NCBI RefSeq assembly: GCF_003858645.1
Contig: NZ_RQJP01000004.1
Span: 558,001 to 622,000, forward strand
DNA: 64,000 nt
Reading direction: 5' to 3'
Source of the DNA: Larkinella knui
GTDB lineage: Bacteria > Bacteroidota > Bacteroidia > Cytophagales > Spirosomataceae
Part shown: positions 18,341 through 28,294 of the stretch, in pieces
Layout: every line of letters starts with the position of its first letter
How positions within the stretch are numbered: position 1 is the stretch's first letter
Program-made: the position numbers and the translations under genes
The notes under the pieces: generated by a model
Seen by the model: only the letters and a program-made list of their open reading frames with translations
What the model was told of the DNA's origin: nothing
Database searches by the model: none

Positions 18341-19450
18341 ATGAAAAAAATACTATTCTTTACGCCCTATGGGTCTTTTACCGGCTCGGAAGTTGTGTTG
18401 TGGACGTATCTGCAGAATTATGACCGGCAGCAAATCCAATCGGCTCTGTATAGTGAACAGCGTGGACCCCTGACGGCGCAACTGCCCGCCGATATACCGC
18501 TGTTTACATCACCTTTCAATCGTGGATTTACCCAAAAAGTATACTCCAAGGTGGCGCACGCCATGGGTGTAAAGGTGTACGAAAACAACATTCGGAAGCT
18601 TCAGGAGCAGTACAAGGCCGATTATTGGTACTTGAATACCGTACTGATGTTTCCGCTTTCGAAGCTGGCGGAGCAGTTGGGGGTGAAGGTGATTGCCCAG
18701 ATTCACGAGTTGCATTCGTCGTTCGAGTCGATTTCCTACGACGAAATGGCCCACTCCATGACGTATTCAGAACTGGTCATTGGCGTTACCCGGGAGATCT
18801 GTGATCTGGCGTCGGTAATGGGTGCCAAACGAACGGCTTTGCTGTATCCGATTGTCGATTTAAGCAAGAATAAAAGCTCGGGTGAGCGGGTTGAAGAGCT
18901 GAGAAAAAAGCTGAATATCGCGCCGGGTGCTTTCGTCTGGACGATGGTTGGTACGCGTATTTACCGGAAAGGCGTCGATATTTTTCCATTCATTGCCCAG
19001 GCCCTATCCGACCAGCCGTGCCACTTCATCTGGATGGGAAATTCGAAACCGACCGGGCTCAATTACCTGGTCGACCGCCAGATTAAAGCGCTGAATTTAC
19101 CAAACCTGAGTTTTGTCGATGTTCAAACCGACGATTATTACAACTACCTGCAACTTGCCGACGGACTGGTGATGACCTCCCGCGAAGAACCGTTTGGTAA
19201 AATCATGACCGAAGCGGCTTCGCTCGGAAAACCACTGGTGGCACCCAATGCGGGAGGGGCAAAAGAGTTTATCGTGCCGGGCATGGGTGAACTGATCGAT
19301 TACCCAACTCCCGACCTGTTCAGGCAGGCCATGCTCCGGGTGATGAACGACCCCGGTTCCTATAAACGGGAGTTGCTGATCGAAAAAAGCCACCAGTTCG
19401 ATGCTTCCGTGCAGGTTAAGAAGTGGGAAGAGACGATTTTTGCTCTATAA
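18341..19450 (+). CDS. Family 4 glycosyltransferase
   Basis: A 369-residue GT-B enzyme with an N-terminal acceptor domain (ILFFTPYGSFTGSEVVL) and a C-terminal donor domain containing WTMVGTRIYRKGVD and the retaining-enzyme motif SREEPFGKIMTEAASLG with the EX7E-type glutamates. It is transcribed alone, divergently from the reductase gene. It probably serves surface polysaccharide synthesis. There is no clear terminator before the next gene 505 bp away. Confidence 0.88.
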   Translation: MKKILFFTPYGSFTGSEVVLWTYLQNYDRQQIQSALYSEQRGPLTAQLPADIPLFTSPFNRGFTQKVYSKVAHAMGVKVYENNIRKLQEQYKADYWYLNTVLMFPLSKLAEQLGVKVIAQIHELHSSFESISYDEMAHSMTYSELVIGVTREICDLASVMGAKRTALLYPIVDLSKNKSSGERVEELRKKLNIAPGAFVWTMVGTRIYRKGVDIFPFIAQALSDQPCHFIWMGNSKPTGLNYLVDRQIKALNLPNLSFVDVQTDDYYNYLQLADGLVMTSREEPFGKIMTEAASLGKPLVAPNAGGAKEFIVPGMGELIDYPTPDLFRQAMLRVMNDPGSYKRELLIEKSHQFDASVQVKKWEETIFAL

Positions 19451-19955
19451 ATGTTACCGCTTACTAACATTTGGTAAACTTAAGTTTACTGATTTTGCTA
19501 CCGTATAATAAATTCAGAAAGCGCCCGCACAATTTTTGCAGCTCTTATTCGCTACAGTTTTTGAAGTGTTTGTCATATATATGACAAAAGTCTATTCGTG
19601 TGTTTTTACGAATATATTATATACTAGTCATTTGTTCATTCGTTTAGTTTTTTGACTTTCACTACGGATGCCCTTGGCTGGGGTTGCATTCCATGACACC
19701 AATACATTGGAATGATTTTTGTCTTTCGAAGATATCAAATCGAATTACAGCTGACTGATCGATAGTCGGAATCGTAATCAAATCACATCATTCGGTCGAT
19801 TCGCCCAGAGATTTTTCTCGCACAGAGTCGACAACCGAAGCTAGCCTGGATGAGTACAGTGCCCAATTTGATGATACGCAGATGATTTCTCCGTTTCATT
19901 AAATTTTTATTCTCATCAAGCTGATAAATCAAGTAAAATATATTCCATCGCACTG
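19451..19955 (+). promoter_or_regulatory. 505-bp AT-rich regulatory region upstream of the giant T9SS gene
   Basis: No ORF of interest. The stretch is clearly more AT-rich than its neighbours. At 19569-19588 there is a perfect 20-bp palindrome, TTTGTCATAT/ATATGACAAA, with the TGTCA-N6-TGACA geometry of Crp/Fnr-family operators. No exact TAnnTTTG element was found, so the promoter is unassigned. Confidence 0.5.
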
Positions 19956-22900
19956 ATGATCAGACCCTTGACTGTAACAGTTGTTACGTTTTTATTACTT
20001 CTTGGATTAGTGTATACGAATGCAACAGCCTATGGCGGAAATAAACCGTCGGCTGGCCCTGCTTCGGCCCCTAAAATCCCGGAACGCCAGCGTTATCTGG
20101 CCATTGTCGTTTTCAATTACGAAACCGATCCTTCCAAAGACGACGAAATCATTGAAGCTGCGGGACGTTTGGGCTGTAATGCCGCTGAAATTTCGGTTCA
20201 CTGGGACAAGGTGTATGCCACCCGCAACAGTGCTCCCAACTGGCGGGTTGTCGATTCACACGTCAATACCGCCCTTCGGATGGGCATGAAGGTGGCCATC
20301 CGGATTCACCTGGCCCGCGAACCGCAATCGCTCGGTGGATTCTACAGTAACAACGAGGCCATGGTGGCTGCCGACAACACGGTAATGAATTTTGGGGGCG
20401 CTGTTCAGTTCAGTTTTGCCCACCAGCCGACCCTTGAATTAGCCAAAGATTTCGTTCGGCAGGTTACGCAGCATTTCCAGTATCTGCAACAGCAGGACCA
20501 ACTGCTGTTTATGTCGGCAACCGCTTCTCCCATTCAGGAAGGCGAATATTCACCCCGCAATCAGCGTGGAGACGTAACGTACCCTATTCCGTTTGATTAC
20601 AGTGAACCCATGAAGCAGGGGTTCCGGCAATGGTTGCAGGGGCGGTTTTCGCTGGATGCTTTGAACCGGCGCTGGGGCAGTGATTTCAGCCGCTGGGAAG
20701 CGGTTACGCCTACGCCCTACAACCAGACTGATCCCTACGTTTCTTTTGGCCGCGGACGGTGGGGCGAAGACTGGTACGTTTTTCGTCACATGATGCTGAA
20801 GCGGTTTCTTGATGAGACAACCCGCACCATCAAAGAAGTCAACGGTTCGATTCAGGTTGTGAATCAGCATGGTTGTGTGTGGGATCGCCAGAGCGGTTTG
20901 CGGGGAACGTTTGGGTTCAAAAACCTGGGTCAAAATGCGGATGGCGTTAAAATCAACGATGGTCCCGACTACAACCACCGGTTTTCGATGGATGTGGTGC
21001 GGAGCAATGTTCGGCCGGGTGCGTGGATTTGTAATGAAGTGGATGGCCTGTACCACAGCAGTGTGCCGGTCGATCGCTTCTATGATCAGGTGTCCGAAAG
21101 CTTCGAACAGGGCGCCCGCATGGTTACGCTGGCTAACTTCGCCGGCTGGGATGCCCGCCCGGTCCTGAACCAGCTGGTTCAACAAGTCATTAGCCGGGGG
21201 TTACTCTCGCAACCGGTTACGCAGATACAGCCAGCCAGCAGTACGAGCTACAAACTGTCGTCGATGGTTAGAGATGATGTCTCCGATCCGGACGGACGCG
21301 CCGGAGACCAGTGGTCGAAACAGTATTTCCAAAATGGCCGTAAACCCGTCAATATTACCTTGAATGAGGATTGGCTGGAAGACAATGCCAACCAGGACCC
21401 CCGGGTTCGTCAGGCGATTCCGAACCAGACCGCTTATGTCGAAAAACCGTTTGAATACACGATTCCCACTGCCACTTTCGAAGATCCGGATGGTTCCATT
21501 ACCAAAGTAGAAATTAGTTCCGGTTTGCCGGCTTTGGGGCTTTCGGCCAATGGGGTGACGATCTCCGGGACGCCCAACACGGCGGGTACGATTACGGTTA
21601 CGGTGAGGGCCACCGATAATAAGAATTCGCCGGTATCGACGCAGTTTCAAATCAATGTTCAGGGTCCGAACGCCAACCAGGCACCGGTTGTGTCGCAACC
21701 GATTCAGGACCGTACGGCGCTTGTCGGACTGGATTATTCGTTTCGGATACCCGACGAAACCTTCAAAGATCCGGATGGCAGAATTGTAAACATCACAGCT
21801 TCTGACTTGCCGGGTGGACTTTCCTACAACGCCGACAACGTTACAATCAGTGGTAAACCCACCAACGAAGGCGTTTCGACCATCACCCTGAAAGCTACCG
21901 ACGACAAGGGAACCAGCGTTTCGACCAGCTTTAAATTAACGATTACCAAACAGGACGATGTTAATAAACCGCCTGTTGTAAGCAAATCCATTCCGGCTCA
22001 AACCGCCACCGTTGGTCAGAACTTCAATTATACCATTCAAAACGAAACCTTTTCCGATCCGGATGGCCAAATTACCGGCCTGGAAGTGACGGGCTTACCC
22101 AATGGTCTCAATTACGAAGCTGACAGCCGCACCATTAAAGGCACGCCCGTTACGGCCGGAACGATTACGGTGAAAGTAAAAGCCAATGACAACAAAGGAG
22201 CCAGTGTGACTACGGAGTTTCGGCTGACCATCAACAACGCCACCCCGGCGGAGCAACTGGCCATGCTGGAACCAACGATGGATTGCAGCACCGGCGAAAT
22301 CAAGTTCCGGACCAGCGGGGGCGATGGCACCAAGATTGAGTTCAAAGCTGCCGGTATTTCGGAAGACTGGACGCCCAATAACACCTTTACCATTTCGCCC
22401 TGGCTGCGCAACGGAACCACCTTCGAAATTATAGCCCGGCAGAGTTTCAAAGAGATAAAATACAGCTACACCACGCCGTGTAAAGGATACGAAGCTCCGG
22501 TGGTTGCCAAACCGCTGAGTGATCAGACGTATCCGATAGGCCAGTTTTTTATTCTGAAAATTCCGGCAGAAACCTTTCAGGCGTCGACACCGCTGCAAGT
22601 AACCGTGAGTGCCTTACCCGAAGGACTGGCATTTGATAAAGTGACCCGGGCCATATCGGGCTCTCCTACTAAAGTCGGCGCAACAAACATTACCGTTACC
22701 GCTACCGATGAACGCGGTGCCAGGGTTGAAGATGTGTTTGTGATGACCATTCGGGATAATGCCAATACCCCGTTAACGATGGTAGCTCCCACCTTCAACT
22801 GCCAGACCCGGCAATTGACCATTCGTACGGAAGGCGGTGACGGCAGCGCCATGATCTATGCGATTCCTGGATTTGCCGAATGGAGCAACAATCCAACGTT

Positions 22901-25900
22901 TACGATTGGGTCTGATCGGTTAAACGGAACGGAAATGAAGCTGCTGGCCCGCCAGGGTGACCGCGAAGTCAGTTATGTTTACACCACCAATTGCTCAACG
23001 CCGGGTTCTTCCACGCTGCCCGATCAAACGGTGTATGTTGGGGATGCGTATTCCTATACCTTGCCGGATCCCGGTGCCGGAATTACGTATAAAGTAAGCG
23101 GTATGCCGGATGGCCTGACGTATACGACCGGCAACCGCACCATCTCCGGTGTGCCTGCGCAAGTTAGCACCGCCCGGCTTGTAGTCAAGGCTACGGATGA
23201 CAAAGGAAATGAGATCAGATCACTTACGTTTAGTTTATTTGTTATTGCTAAACCCGCTCCGGGCAGTGGCAGTTTTGAGGGTTTTCTGGATGTCGTAAGC
23301 TGTAACAACATTGCAGGTTGGGTCTGGGATGCCAATCAGCCCAACGTGCCGTTTGTGGTTGAGTTTCTGGTGGGTAACACGCTGGAATCAGCCCGGCTGG
23401 TGGGCACTAGTCTGGCGGGGATCTACCGGCAGGATTTGAAAGACAATGGTAAAGGCAATGGCAGTCACGGCTATCGCTGGGATACTCCCGAAGAATTAAA
23501 AAACAACCAGACGTATTCCATCTGGGGTCGGGTTCAGGGCACGACCTACCTGCTCAAAGGTTCACCCAAAACACTGACTTGTAACGGCAACACCGCGCCA
23601 GGCAATCCCACCACGAATCAGCCACCGGTGGCCCCCAATGTGCCGGGCTTATCGGCCACAGCGACAGTAGCTTACCTAACAACGCTGCCGGTTTTCACCG
23701 ACGCTGAGGGCGGTCCGCTGACGTATGCGGTTACGGGCCTGCCGGCGGGTCTGGCTTTCGATCCCGTTAGCCGGAGCTTGAGTGGAACCGTTTCCACGGC
23801 GGGCAGTTACCGGCTGACCTACAGTGCGACCGATAATCAGGGCGCTAAAACCAGCATCGACATTACCCTGCTCGTTGCGGTGCCGGGCGGAACACAACCC
23901 ACAACGCCGAATAGTGGCAGTCTGGAAGGTTTTCTGGATGTCGTAAGCTGTAACAACATTGCAGGTTGGGTGTGGGATGCCAGTCAGCCTAACGTGCCGT
24001 TTGTGGTTGAGTTTCTGGTGGGTAACACCCTGGAGTCGGCCCGGCTGGTGGGCACTAGTCTGGCGGGCATCTACCGGCAGGACTTGAAAGACAATGGCAA
24101 AGGCAATGGCAGTCACGGCTACCGCTGGGATACTCCCGAAGAGTTGAAAAACAACCAGACGTATTCCATCTGGGGCCGGGTTCAGGGCACGACCTATCTG
24201 CTCAAAGGTTCACCCAAAACCCTGACGTGTAACGGCAATACCGCGCCGGGCAATCCCACCACGAACCAGCCACCGGTGGCCCCCAATGTGCCGGGCTTAT
24301 CGGCGACGGCGACAGTGGCTTACCTGACGACGCTGCCGGTTTTCACCGACGCTGAGGGTGGTCCGCTGACGTATGCGGTGACGGGCCTGCCGGCGGGTCT
24401 GGCTTTCGATCCCGTTAGCCGGAGCTTGAGTGGAACGGTCCCCACAGCAGGTATTTACCGGCTGACCTACAGTGCGACCGATAATCAGGGTGCTAAAACC
24501 AGCATCGACATCACCCTGCTCGTCGCGGTGCCGGGCGGAACACAACCCACAACGCCGGTGAGCGGCAATTTTGAGGGGTATCTGGATCTGGTGAACTGCG
24601 TGAATCTGGCGGGGTGGGTCTGGGATGCCAACCGGCCAAATACGCCGTTGACGATTGAGTTTCTAGTGGGTAACACGCTGGAGTCAGCCCGGCTGGTGGG
24701 TACTACCGAAGCGAATATATTCCGGCAGGATTTGAGAGAGAAAGGCAATGGCAGTCATGGTTACCGCTGGGATACCCCCGAAGAGTTGAAAAACAACCAG
24801 ACGTATTCCATCTGGGGCCGGGTTCAGGGCACGACTTATCTGCTCAAAGGCTCCCCCAAAACACTGACGTGTAACGGCAATACCACACCGACGACGCCAA
24901 CGAATCAGCCACCGGTGGCTCCTAACGTACCGGGCTTATCGGCGACGGCGACAGTGGCTTACCTGACGACGCTGCCGGTTTTCACCGACGCTGAGGGCGG
25001 TCCGCTGACGTATGCGGTGACGGGCCTGCCGGCGGGTCTGGCTTTCGATCCCGTTAGCCGGAACTTGAGTGGAACTGTTCCCACGGCGGGCAGTTACCGG
25101 CTGACCTACAGTGCGACTGATAATCAGGGTGCTAAAACCAGCATCGACATCACCCTGACGGTTGGCTCCGCTCCGGGAGGAACGACGCCGGGCACCCCGA
25201 CTACGGTAGTGAGCGGCAGTTTTGATGGATTTCTGGATCTGGTAAGTTGTAATAACATCGCGGGCTGGATCTGGGATGCCAACCGGCCCAACACCTCGTT
25301 GACGATTGAGTTTCTGGTGGGTAACACCCTGGAGTCGGCCCGGCTGGTGGGCACTACCGAAGCGAATATATTCCGGCAGGACTTGAAGGACAATGGCAAA
25401 GGCAATGGCAGTCACGGCTACCGCTGGGATACCCCCGAAGAGTTGAAAAACAACCAGACGTATTCGGTCTGGGGCCGGGTTCAGGGCACGACTTATTTGC
25501 TCAAAGGCTCCCCCAAAACCTTGACGTGTAACGGCAATACCACACCGACGACGCCAACCACGCCAACGAATCAGCCACCGGTGGCTCCTAGTGTGCCGGG
25601 CTTATCGGCGACGGCGACAGTGGCTTACCTGACAACGCTGCCGGTTTTCACCGACGCTGAAGGCAGTCCGCTGACGTATGCGGTGACGGGCCTGCCGGCG
25701 GGTCTGGCTTTCGATCCCGTTAGCCGAAACTTGAGTGGAACCGTTCCCACGGCGGGCAGTTACCGGCTGACCTACAGTGCAACCGATAATCAGGGTGCTA
25801 AAACCAGCATCGACATTACCCTGACGGTCAATCCCGCACCGACGACGCCAACCACCCCGACCACACCAACGACGACGGCATTGACCGTTCTGGCCCCTGA

Positions 25901-27014
25901 CTACGATTGCCAAACCGGTAAAATTACGTTTCGGACCAGCGGGGGAGACAATACGCCCATTGAATACCGGGCGGCTGGCGTAACCGACTGGACGACGACT
26001 TCAACCCATACACTTTACCTGACGATGTGGAAGGGCAGCACGTTTGACATCGAAGCCCGCCAAAGCCAGAAAGTTGCCAAATACACGTATACGACAGTCT
26101 GTAGTGAAGGTAAAAACGCGGTTAACGATCAGATTATCACCAAAGGATTGTTTTATACCTTGACCTTGCCGGATGCCGGGGCGGGGATTCGGGTTGAGGT
26201 GATTGGTTTGCCGGAAGGCATCACCTATAATGCTTCCAACCGCACATCGAGCGGTAAGCCACAAACCGCCGGCGAGTATACTATAACCGTGAAAAGCACG
26301 GGACCTGACCAGAAAAGCAACTCGATTACGTTTAAACTGCTGGTCAGAGAGCCGCAGCTAACGGTTCAGCTGATGAAAGCGGGCAACGCTGCGTCACGGC
26401 AGATCATTCAGGAACTGATCAGCGGCAGCTCGATTGGCATCTCGAATTTGCCGGATCGGATCAATTTCTTCTGTACATCGAATGTGCCGGTGGGCAGCAT
26501 TGCCTTTGAATTGACGGGGGGCGTGCAAAACAACTATGTCGATAATCAGGCTCCGTTTGGCCTGTTTGGTGACGATGACGGTTTTAAACCGCAGACGGGT
26601 ACCTATGTGCTTCGATTGGCGGCTTTCACCGGTGCCAATGGCAGCGGGGAGACGATCATTACCAAAACTATCGCCTTCTCCTTTGTGCCGGGCGGGGGTC
26701 GGGTGGCCGTTCAGAGCATGCCCGAAAGTGCTGAAACCGTTGGCGATGCGTGGCAGGTTTATCCGAATCCGATCCGTGAGGAAATTAACCTGACGCTGCC
26801 GCAGCCAACTTCGGCGGAAACGCCTGCACCTTACCGGTTTTCGCTATCGTCGACAACGGGAAACCGCTGGGAACTGCGGGAAACGACCATCAGCACGGGC
26901 CAGCGCAAGGCGGTGCTCGATGTCAAAACGTTGCAGCTACCAACCGGTTTGTACTTCCTTCAGATTTACAATGAAAATAGCGTTCTGAAAGTCATCAAAG
27001 TGTTGAAACAGTAG
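19956..27014 (+). CDS. Giant T9SS-secreted protein: GH42-like module, multiple He_PIG/Ig-like domains, four tandem repeats
   Basis: A 2352-residue secreted protein. Order: signal peptide (about 1-26); a TIM-barrel module resembling GH42 beta-galactosidases (about 45-410), with possible acidic catalytic residues in SPIQEGEY (near 194) and CNEVDG (near 360); cadherin/He_PIG-type Ig-like domains from about 480 to 1095, interleaved with two short beta modules (EPTMDCSTGEIKFRT and APTFNCQTRQLTIRT); four near-identical 216-residue units (about 1102-1958); another beta module and He_PIG domain; and a type A T9SS sorting domain (WQVYPNPI from about 2265 to the end). Threonine-proline linkers join the repeats. 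It is expected on the cell surface or released, probably binding or cutting a polysaccharide; enzymatic activity is inference. Confidence 0.88.
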   Translation: MIRPLTVTVVTFLLLLGLVYTNATAYGGNKPSAGPASAPKIPERQRYLAIVVFNYETDPSKDDEIIEAAGRLGCNAAEISVHWDKVYATRNSAPNWRVVDSHVNTALRMGMKVAIRIHLAREPQSLGGFYSNNEAMVAADNTVMNFGGAVQFSFAHQPTLELAKDFVRQVTQHFQYLQQQDQLLFMSATASPIQEGEYSPRNQRGDVTYPIPFDYSEPMKQGFRQWLQGRFSLDALNRRWGSDFSRWEAVTPTPYNQTDPYVSFGRGRWGEDWYVFRHMMLKRFLDETTRTIKEVNGSIQVVNQHGCVWDRQSGLRGTFGFKNLGQNADGVKINDGPDYNHRFSMDVVRSNVRPGAWICNEVDGLYHSSVPVDRFYDQVSESFEQGARMVTLANFAGWDARPVLNQLVQQVISRGLLSQPVTQIQPASSTSYKLSSMVRDDVSDPDGRAGDQWSKQYFQNGRKPVNITLNEDWLEDNANQDPRVRQAIPNQTAYVEKPFEYTIPTATFEDPDGSITKVEISSGLPALGLSANGVTISGTPNTAGTITVTVRATDNKNSPVSTQFQINVQGPNANQAPVVSQPIQDRTALVGLDYSFRIPDETFKDPDGRIVNITASDLPGGLSYNADNVTISGKPTNEGVSTITLKATDDKGTSVSTSFKLTITKQDDVNKPPVVSKSIPAQTATVGQNFNYTIQNETFSDPDGQITGLEVTGLPNGLNYEADSRTIKGTPVTAGTITVKVKANDNKGASVTTEFRLTINNATPAEQLAMLEPTMDCSTGEIKFRTSGGDGTKIEFKAAGISEDWTPNNTFTISPWLRNGTTFEIIARQSFKEIKYSYTTPCKGYEAPVVAKPLSDQTYPIGQFFILKIPAETFQASTPLQVTVSALPEGLAFDKVTRAISGSPTKVGATNITVTATDERGARVEDVFVMTIRDNANTPLTMVAPTFNCQTRQLTIRTEGGDGSAMIYAIPGFAEWSNNPTFTIGSDRLNGTEMKLLARQGDREVSYVYTTNCSTPGSSTLPDQTVYVGDAYSYTLPDPGAGITYKVSGMPDGLTYTTGNRTISGVPAQVSTARLVVKATDDKGNEIRSLTFSLFVIAKPAPGSGSFEGFLDVVSCNNIAGWVWDANQPNVPFVVEFLVGNTLESARLVGTSLAGIYRQDLKDNGKGNGSHGYRWDTPEELKNNQTYSIWGRVQGTTYLLKGSPKTLTCNGNTAPGNPTTNQPPVAPNVPGLSATATVAYLTTLPVFTDAEGGPLTYAVTGLPAGLAFDPVSRSLSGTVSTAGSYRLTYSATDNQGAKTSIDITLLVAVPGGTQPTTPNSGSLEGFLDVVSCNNIAGWVWDASQPNVPFVVEFLVGNTLESARLVGTSLAGIYRQDLKDNGKGNGSHGYRWDTPEELKNNQTYSIWGRVQGTTYLLKGSPKTLTCNGNTAPGNPTTNQPPVAPNVPGLSATATVAYLTTLPVFTDAEGGPLTYAVTGLPAGLAFDPVSRSLSGTVPTAGIYRLTYSATDNQGAKTSIDITLLVAVPGGTQPTTPVSGNFEGYLDLVNCVNLAGWVWDANRPNTPLTIEFLVGNTLESARLVGTTEANIFRQDLREKGNGSHGYRWDTPEELKNNQTYSIWGRVQGTTYLLKGSPKTLTCNGNTTPTTPTNQPPVAPNVPGLSATATVAYLTTLPVFTDAEGGPLTYAVTGLPAGLAFDPVSRNLSGTVPTAGSYRLTYSATDNQGAKTSIDITLTVGSAPGGTTPGTPTTVVSGSFDGFLDLVSCNNIAGWIWDANRPNTSLTIEFLVGNTLESARLVGTTEANIFRQDLKDNGKGNGSHGYRWDTPEELKNNQTYSVWGRVQGTTYLLKGSPKTLTCNGNTTPTTPTTPTNQPPVAPSVPGLSATATVAYLTTLPVFTDAEGSPLTYAVTGLPAGLAFDPVSRNLSGTVPTAGSYRLTYSATDNQGAKTSIDITLTVNPAPTTPTTPTTPTTTALTVLAPDYDCQTGKITFRTSGGDNTPIEYRAAGVTDWTTTSTHTLYLTMWKGSTFDIEARQSQKVAKYTYTTVCSEGKNAVNDQIITKGLFYTLTLPDAGAGIRVEVIGLPEGITYNASNRTSSGKPQTAGEYTITVKSTGPDQKSNSITFKLLVREPQLTVQLMKAGNAASRQIIQELISGSSIGISNLPDRINFFCTSNVPVGSIAFELTGGVQNNYVDNQAPFGLFGDDDGFKPQTGTYVLRLAAFTGANGSGETIITKTIAFSFVPGGGRVAVQSMPESAETVGDAWQVYPNPIREEINLTLPQPTSAETPAPYRFSLSSTTGNRWELRETTISTGQRKAVLDVKTLQLPTGLYFLQIYNENSVLKVIKVLKQ
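23257..25848 (+). repeat. Four tandem 648-651-bp coding repeats inside the giant T9SS gene
   Basis: Equivalent bases fall at 23281, 23929, 24577 and 25228, giving periods of 648, 648 and 651 bp. Each unit codes for an approximately 105-residue two-cysteine module (SFEGFLDVVSCNNIAGWVWD ... SPKTLTCNGN) followed by a He_PIG domain (LPVFTDAEGGPLTYAVTGLP). Long blocks are nucleotide-identical between units, including at synonymous sites, so amplification or gene conversion is recent. Confidence 0.95.
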
Positions 27015-27075
27015 GTTTTATTCGAGATCGAAGGCGGCAGAATAAACTCCGCGACGGCTTTTGCCATAAAAATGG

Positions 27076-27126
27076 AACGGCTACCTGTAAAAGCAATCCC
27101 ATCGGTCGCTTTTATAGGTAGCCGTT
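27076..27126. terminator. Bidirectional terminator between convergent genes
   Basis: A 19-bp stem with one G-U: AACGGCTACCTGTAAAAGC (27076-27094) with 27108-27126, loop 13 nt. It lies between the giant gene and the kinase-like gene ending at 27152; on the minus strand CCATTTTTA follows. Confidence 0.7.
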
Positions 27127-27151
27127 TACAGTTGAATTCTGGCTTTATGAC

Positions 27152-28018
27152 TCATTTTCCGGAAGACAACGACTCCGCATCCTGGTGATAGAGCGTCAAC
27201 CCGGCGATGGGCGTTTCCAGAATGTGCCGCACGGTGAGCCCCTTGTCGTTGGCAACCTGCCGCAAAATATCGCTGTAATAAAAGGCAACCGAACCCACAA
27301 AATGAATCGGCAGCTGGTCGGCATTCGAAAATTTGCGGATGTAAATGTCAAAAAACAGGCTGAACGCGTCGTAAACCAGCTGATACGCTACCGGATGGCT
27401 CCGGTTATCGAACAGGAATTTTGAAAATGACGCAAAATACCGGTTCGGAAAAGGCTGTTTGTAGGCGTGGTCCAATACCGTGAGCCGATCAACTTTAGGG
27501 TAACGCTTCCGGAATTTTTCGGCTAGTTCAGGCGGTAACTGATCGTGTAGAAAACGGACTACCAGGGTTTTTCCCAAATAACCGCCACTTCCTTCGTCGC
27601 CGAGCCAGAACGCCAGCGAACCGCTCAGTTGGGCAATAGCATGGCCGTCGTAGAGACACGCATTGGAGCCCGTTCCCAAAATGCAGGCAATTCCGGCATT
27701 GTGGTGGCACAAGGCCCGGGCCGCACCCAATAAATCGCTGTTGACCTGCACGTTTTGCGCATCCGGAAATACCGCCCGAATCGCCTGTTCGACTATTCCG
27801 CACGATTGTTCACTGTTGCAACCGGTGCCGTAATAAAAAACGTCCGTCACCGTTTCTTGAATGGTTGGTAACAGACTGGTTTGCAGTTCGGCAGCAATGG
27901 CCGTACTATCCTGGTAATACGGATTAAACCCGATGGTTTTGGCCTGGCCGACCTGTCCCTGGGTATCGATTGTTCGCCAATCAGTTTTGGTGGAGCCGCT
28001 GTCGGCAATAAGTATCAT
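27152..28018 (-). CDS. BadF/BadG-family ATPase, probable N-acetylglucosamine kinase
   Basis: A 288-residue member of the ASKHA sugar-kinase fold. The phosphate-1 loop is ADSGSTKTDW at the N-terminus, the adenosine and phosphate-2 region includes ILGTGSNACLYDG, and WLGDEGSGGYLG is the typical signature of N-acetylglucosamine kinase-like BcrAD_BadFG proteins. It probably phosphorylates an amino sugar from cell-wall or chitin turnover. It starts 21 bp after the cytochrome b5-like gene, so the two are likely co-transcribed. Specificity is inferred. Confidence 0.85.
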   Translation of the reverse strand: MILIADSGSTKTDWRTIDTQGQVGQAKTIGFNPYYQDSTAIAAELQTSLLPTIQETVTDVFYYGTGCNSEQSCGIVEQAIRAVFPDAQNVQVNSDLLGAARALCHHNAGIACILGTGSNACLYDGHAIAQLSGSLAFWLGDEGSGGYLGKTLVVRFLHDQLPPELAEKFRKRYPKVDRLTVLDHAYKQPFPNRYFASFSKFLFDNRSHPVAYQLVYDAFSLFFDIYIRKFSNADQLPIHFVGSVAFYYSDILRQVANDKGLTVRHILETPIAGLTLYHQDAESLSSGK

Positions 28019-28039
28019 TTTCGGACTGTCGTTTGCTGG

Positions 28040-28294
28040 TTAACTGATTAATTTTCCGACCGGTTTGAAGCGCCCAAAGACCCATTCGCCGTGGGGCGCA
28101 TCGGGCAGTTCGTCGGTGAGATCCTGGCCGGCCCAATGTTCATAATGTTTGCCATTGCGCCAGAGACGGCTGGGCGATACATCGTAAATGATGCCCTGAT
28201 AAGCACACCAGATTTCGTCGCGATCGGAGCCATTGCGAAGCGCCAGTTGCGAACGGGTGTATTCTTTCAACGTATCATTTTTACCAATAGTCAT
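28040..28294 (-). CDS. Cytochrome b5-like heme/steroid-binding domain protein
   Basis: An 84-residue protein. LKEYTRSQLALRNGSDRD, then WCAYQGIIYDVSPSRLWRNGKHYEHWAGQDLT follows the pattern of the cytochrome b5-like (Cyt-b5, MAPR-type) fold. The function is unclear; a histidine is present in KHYEHWAGQD, but a full bis-His heme site is not obvious. I chose the start at 28294 (MTIGKND), as upstream codons lack similarity. It precedes the kinase-like gene by 21 bp. Confidence 0.75.
   Translation of the reverse strand: MTIGKNDTLKEYTRSQLALRNGSDRDEIWCAYQGIIYDVSPSRLWRNGKHYEHWAGQDLTDELPDAPHGEWVFGRFKPVGKLIS

Noticed and set aside
23676-25913. Series of repeated minus-strand ORFs, and a suspicion of a CRISPR-like array
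   Set aside because: They are the antisense image of the four coding repeats. The 648-bp period and protein-coding pattern exclude a CRISPR array.
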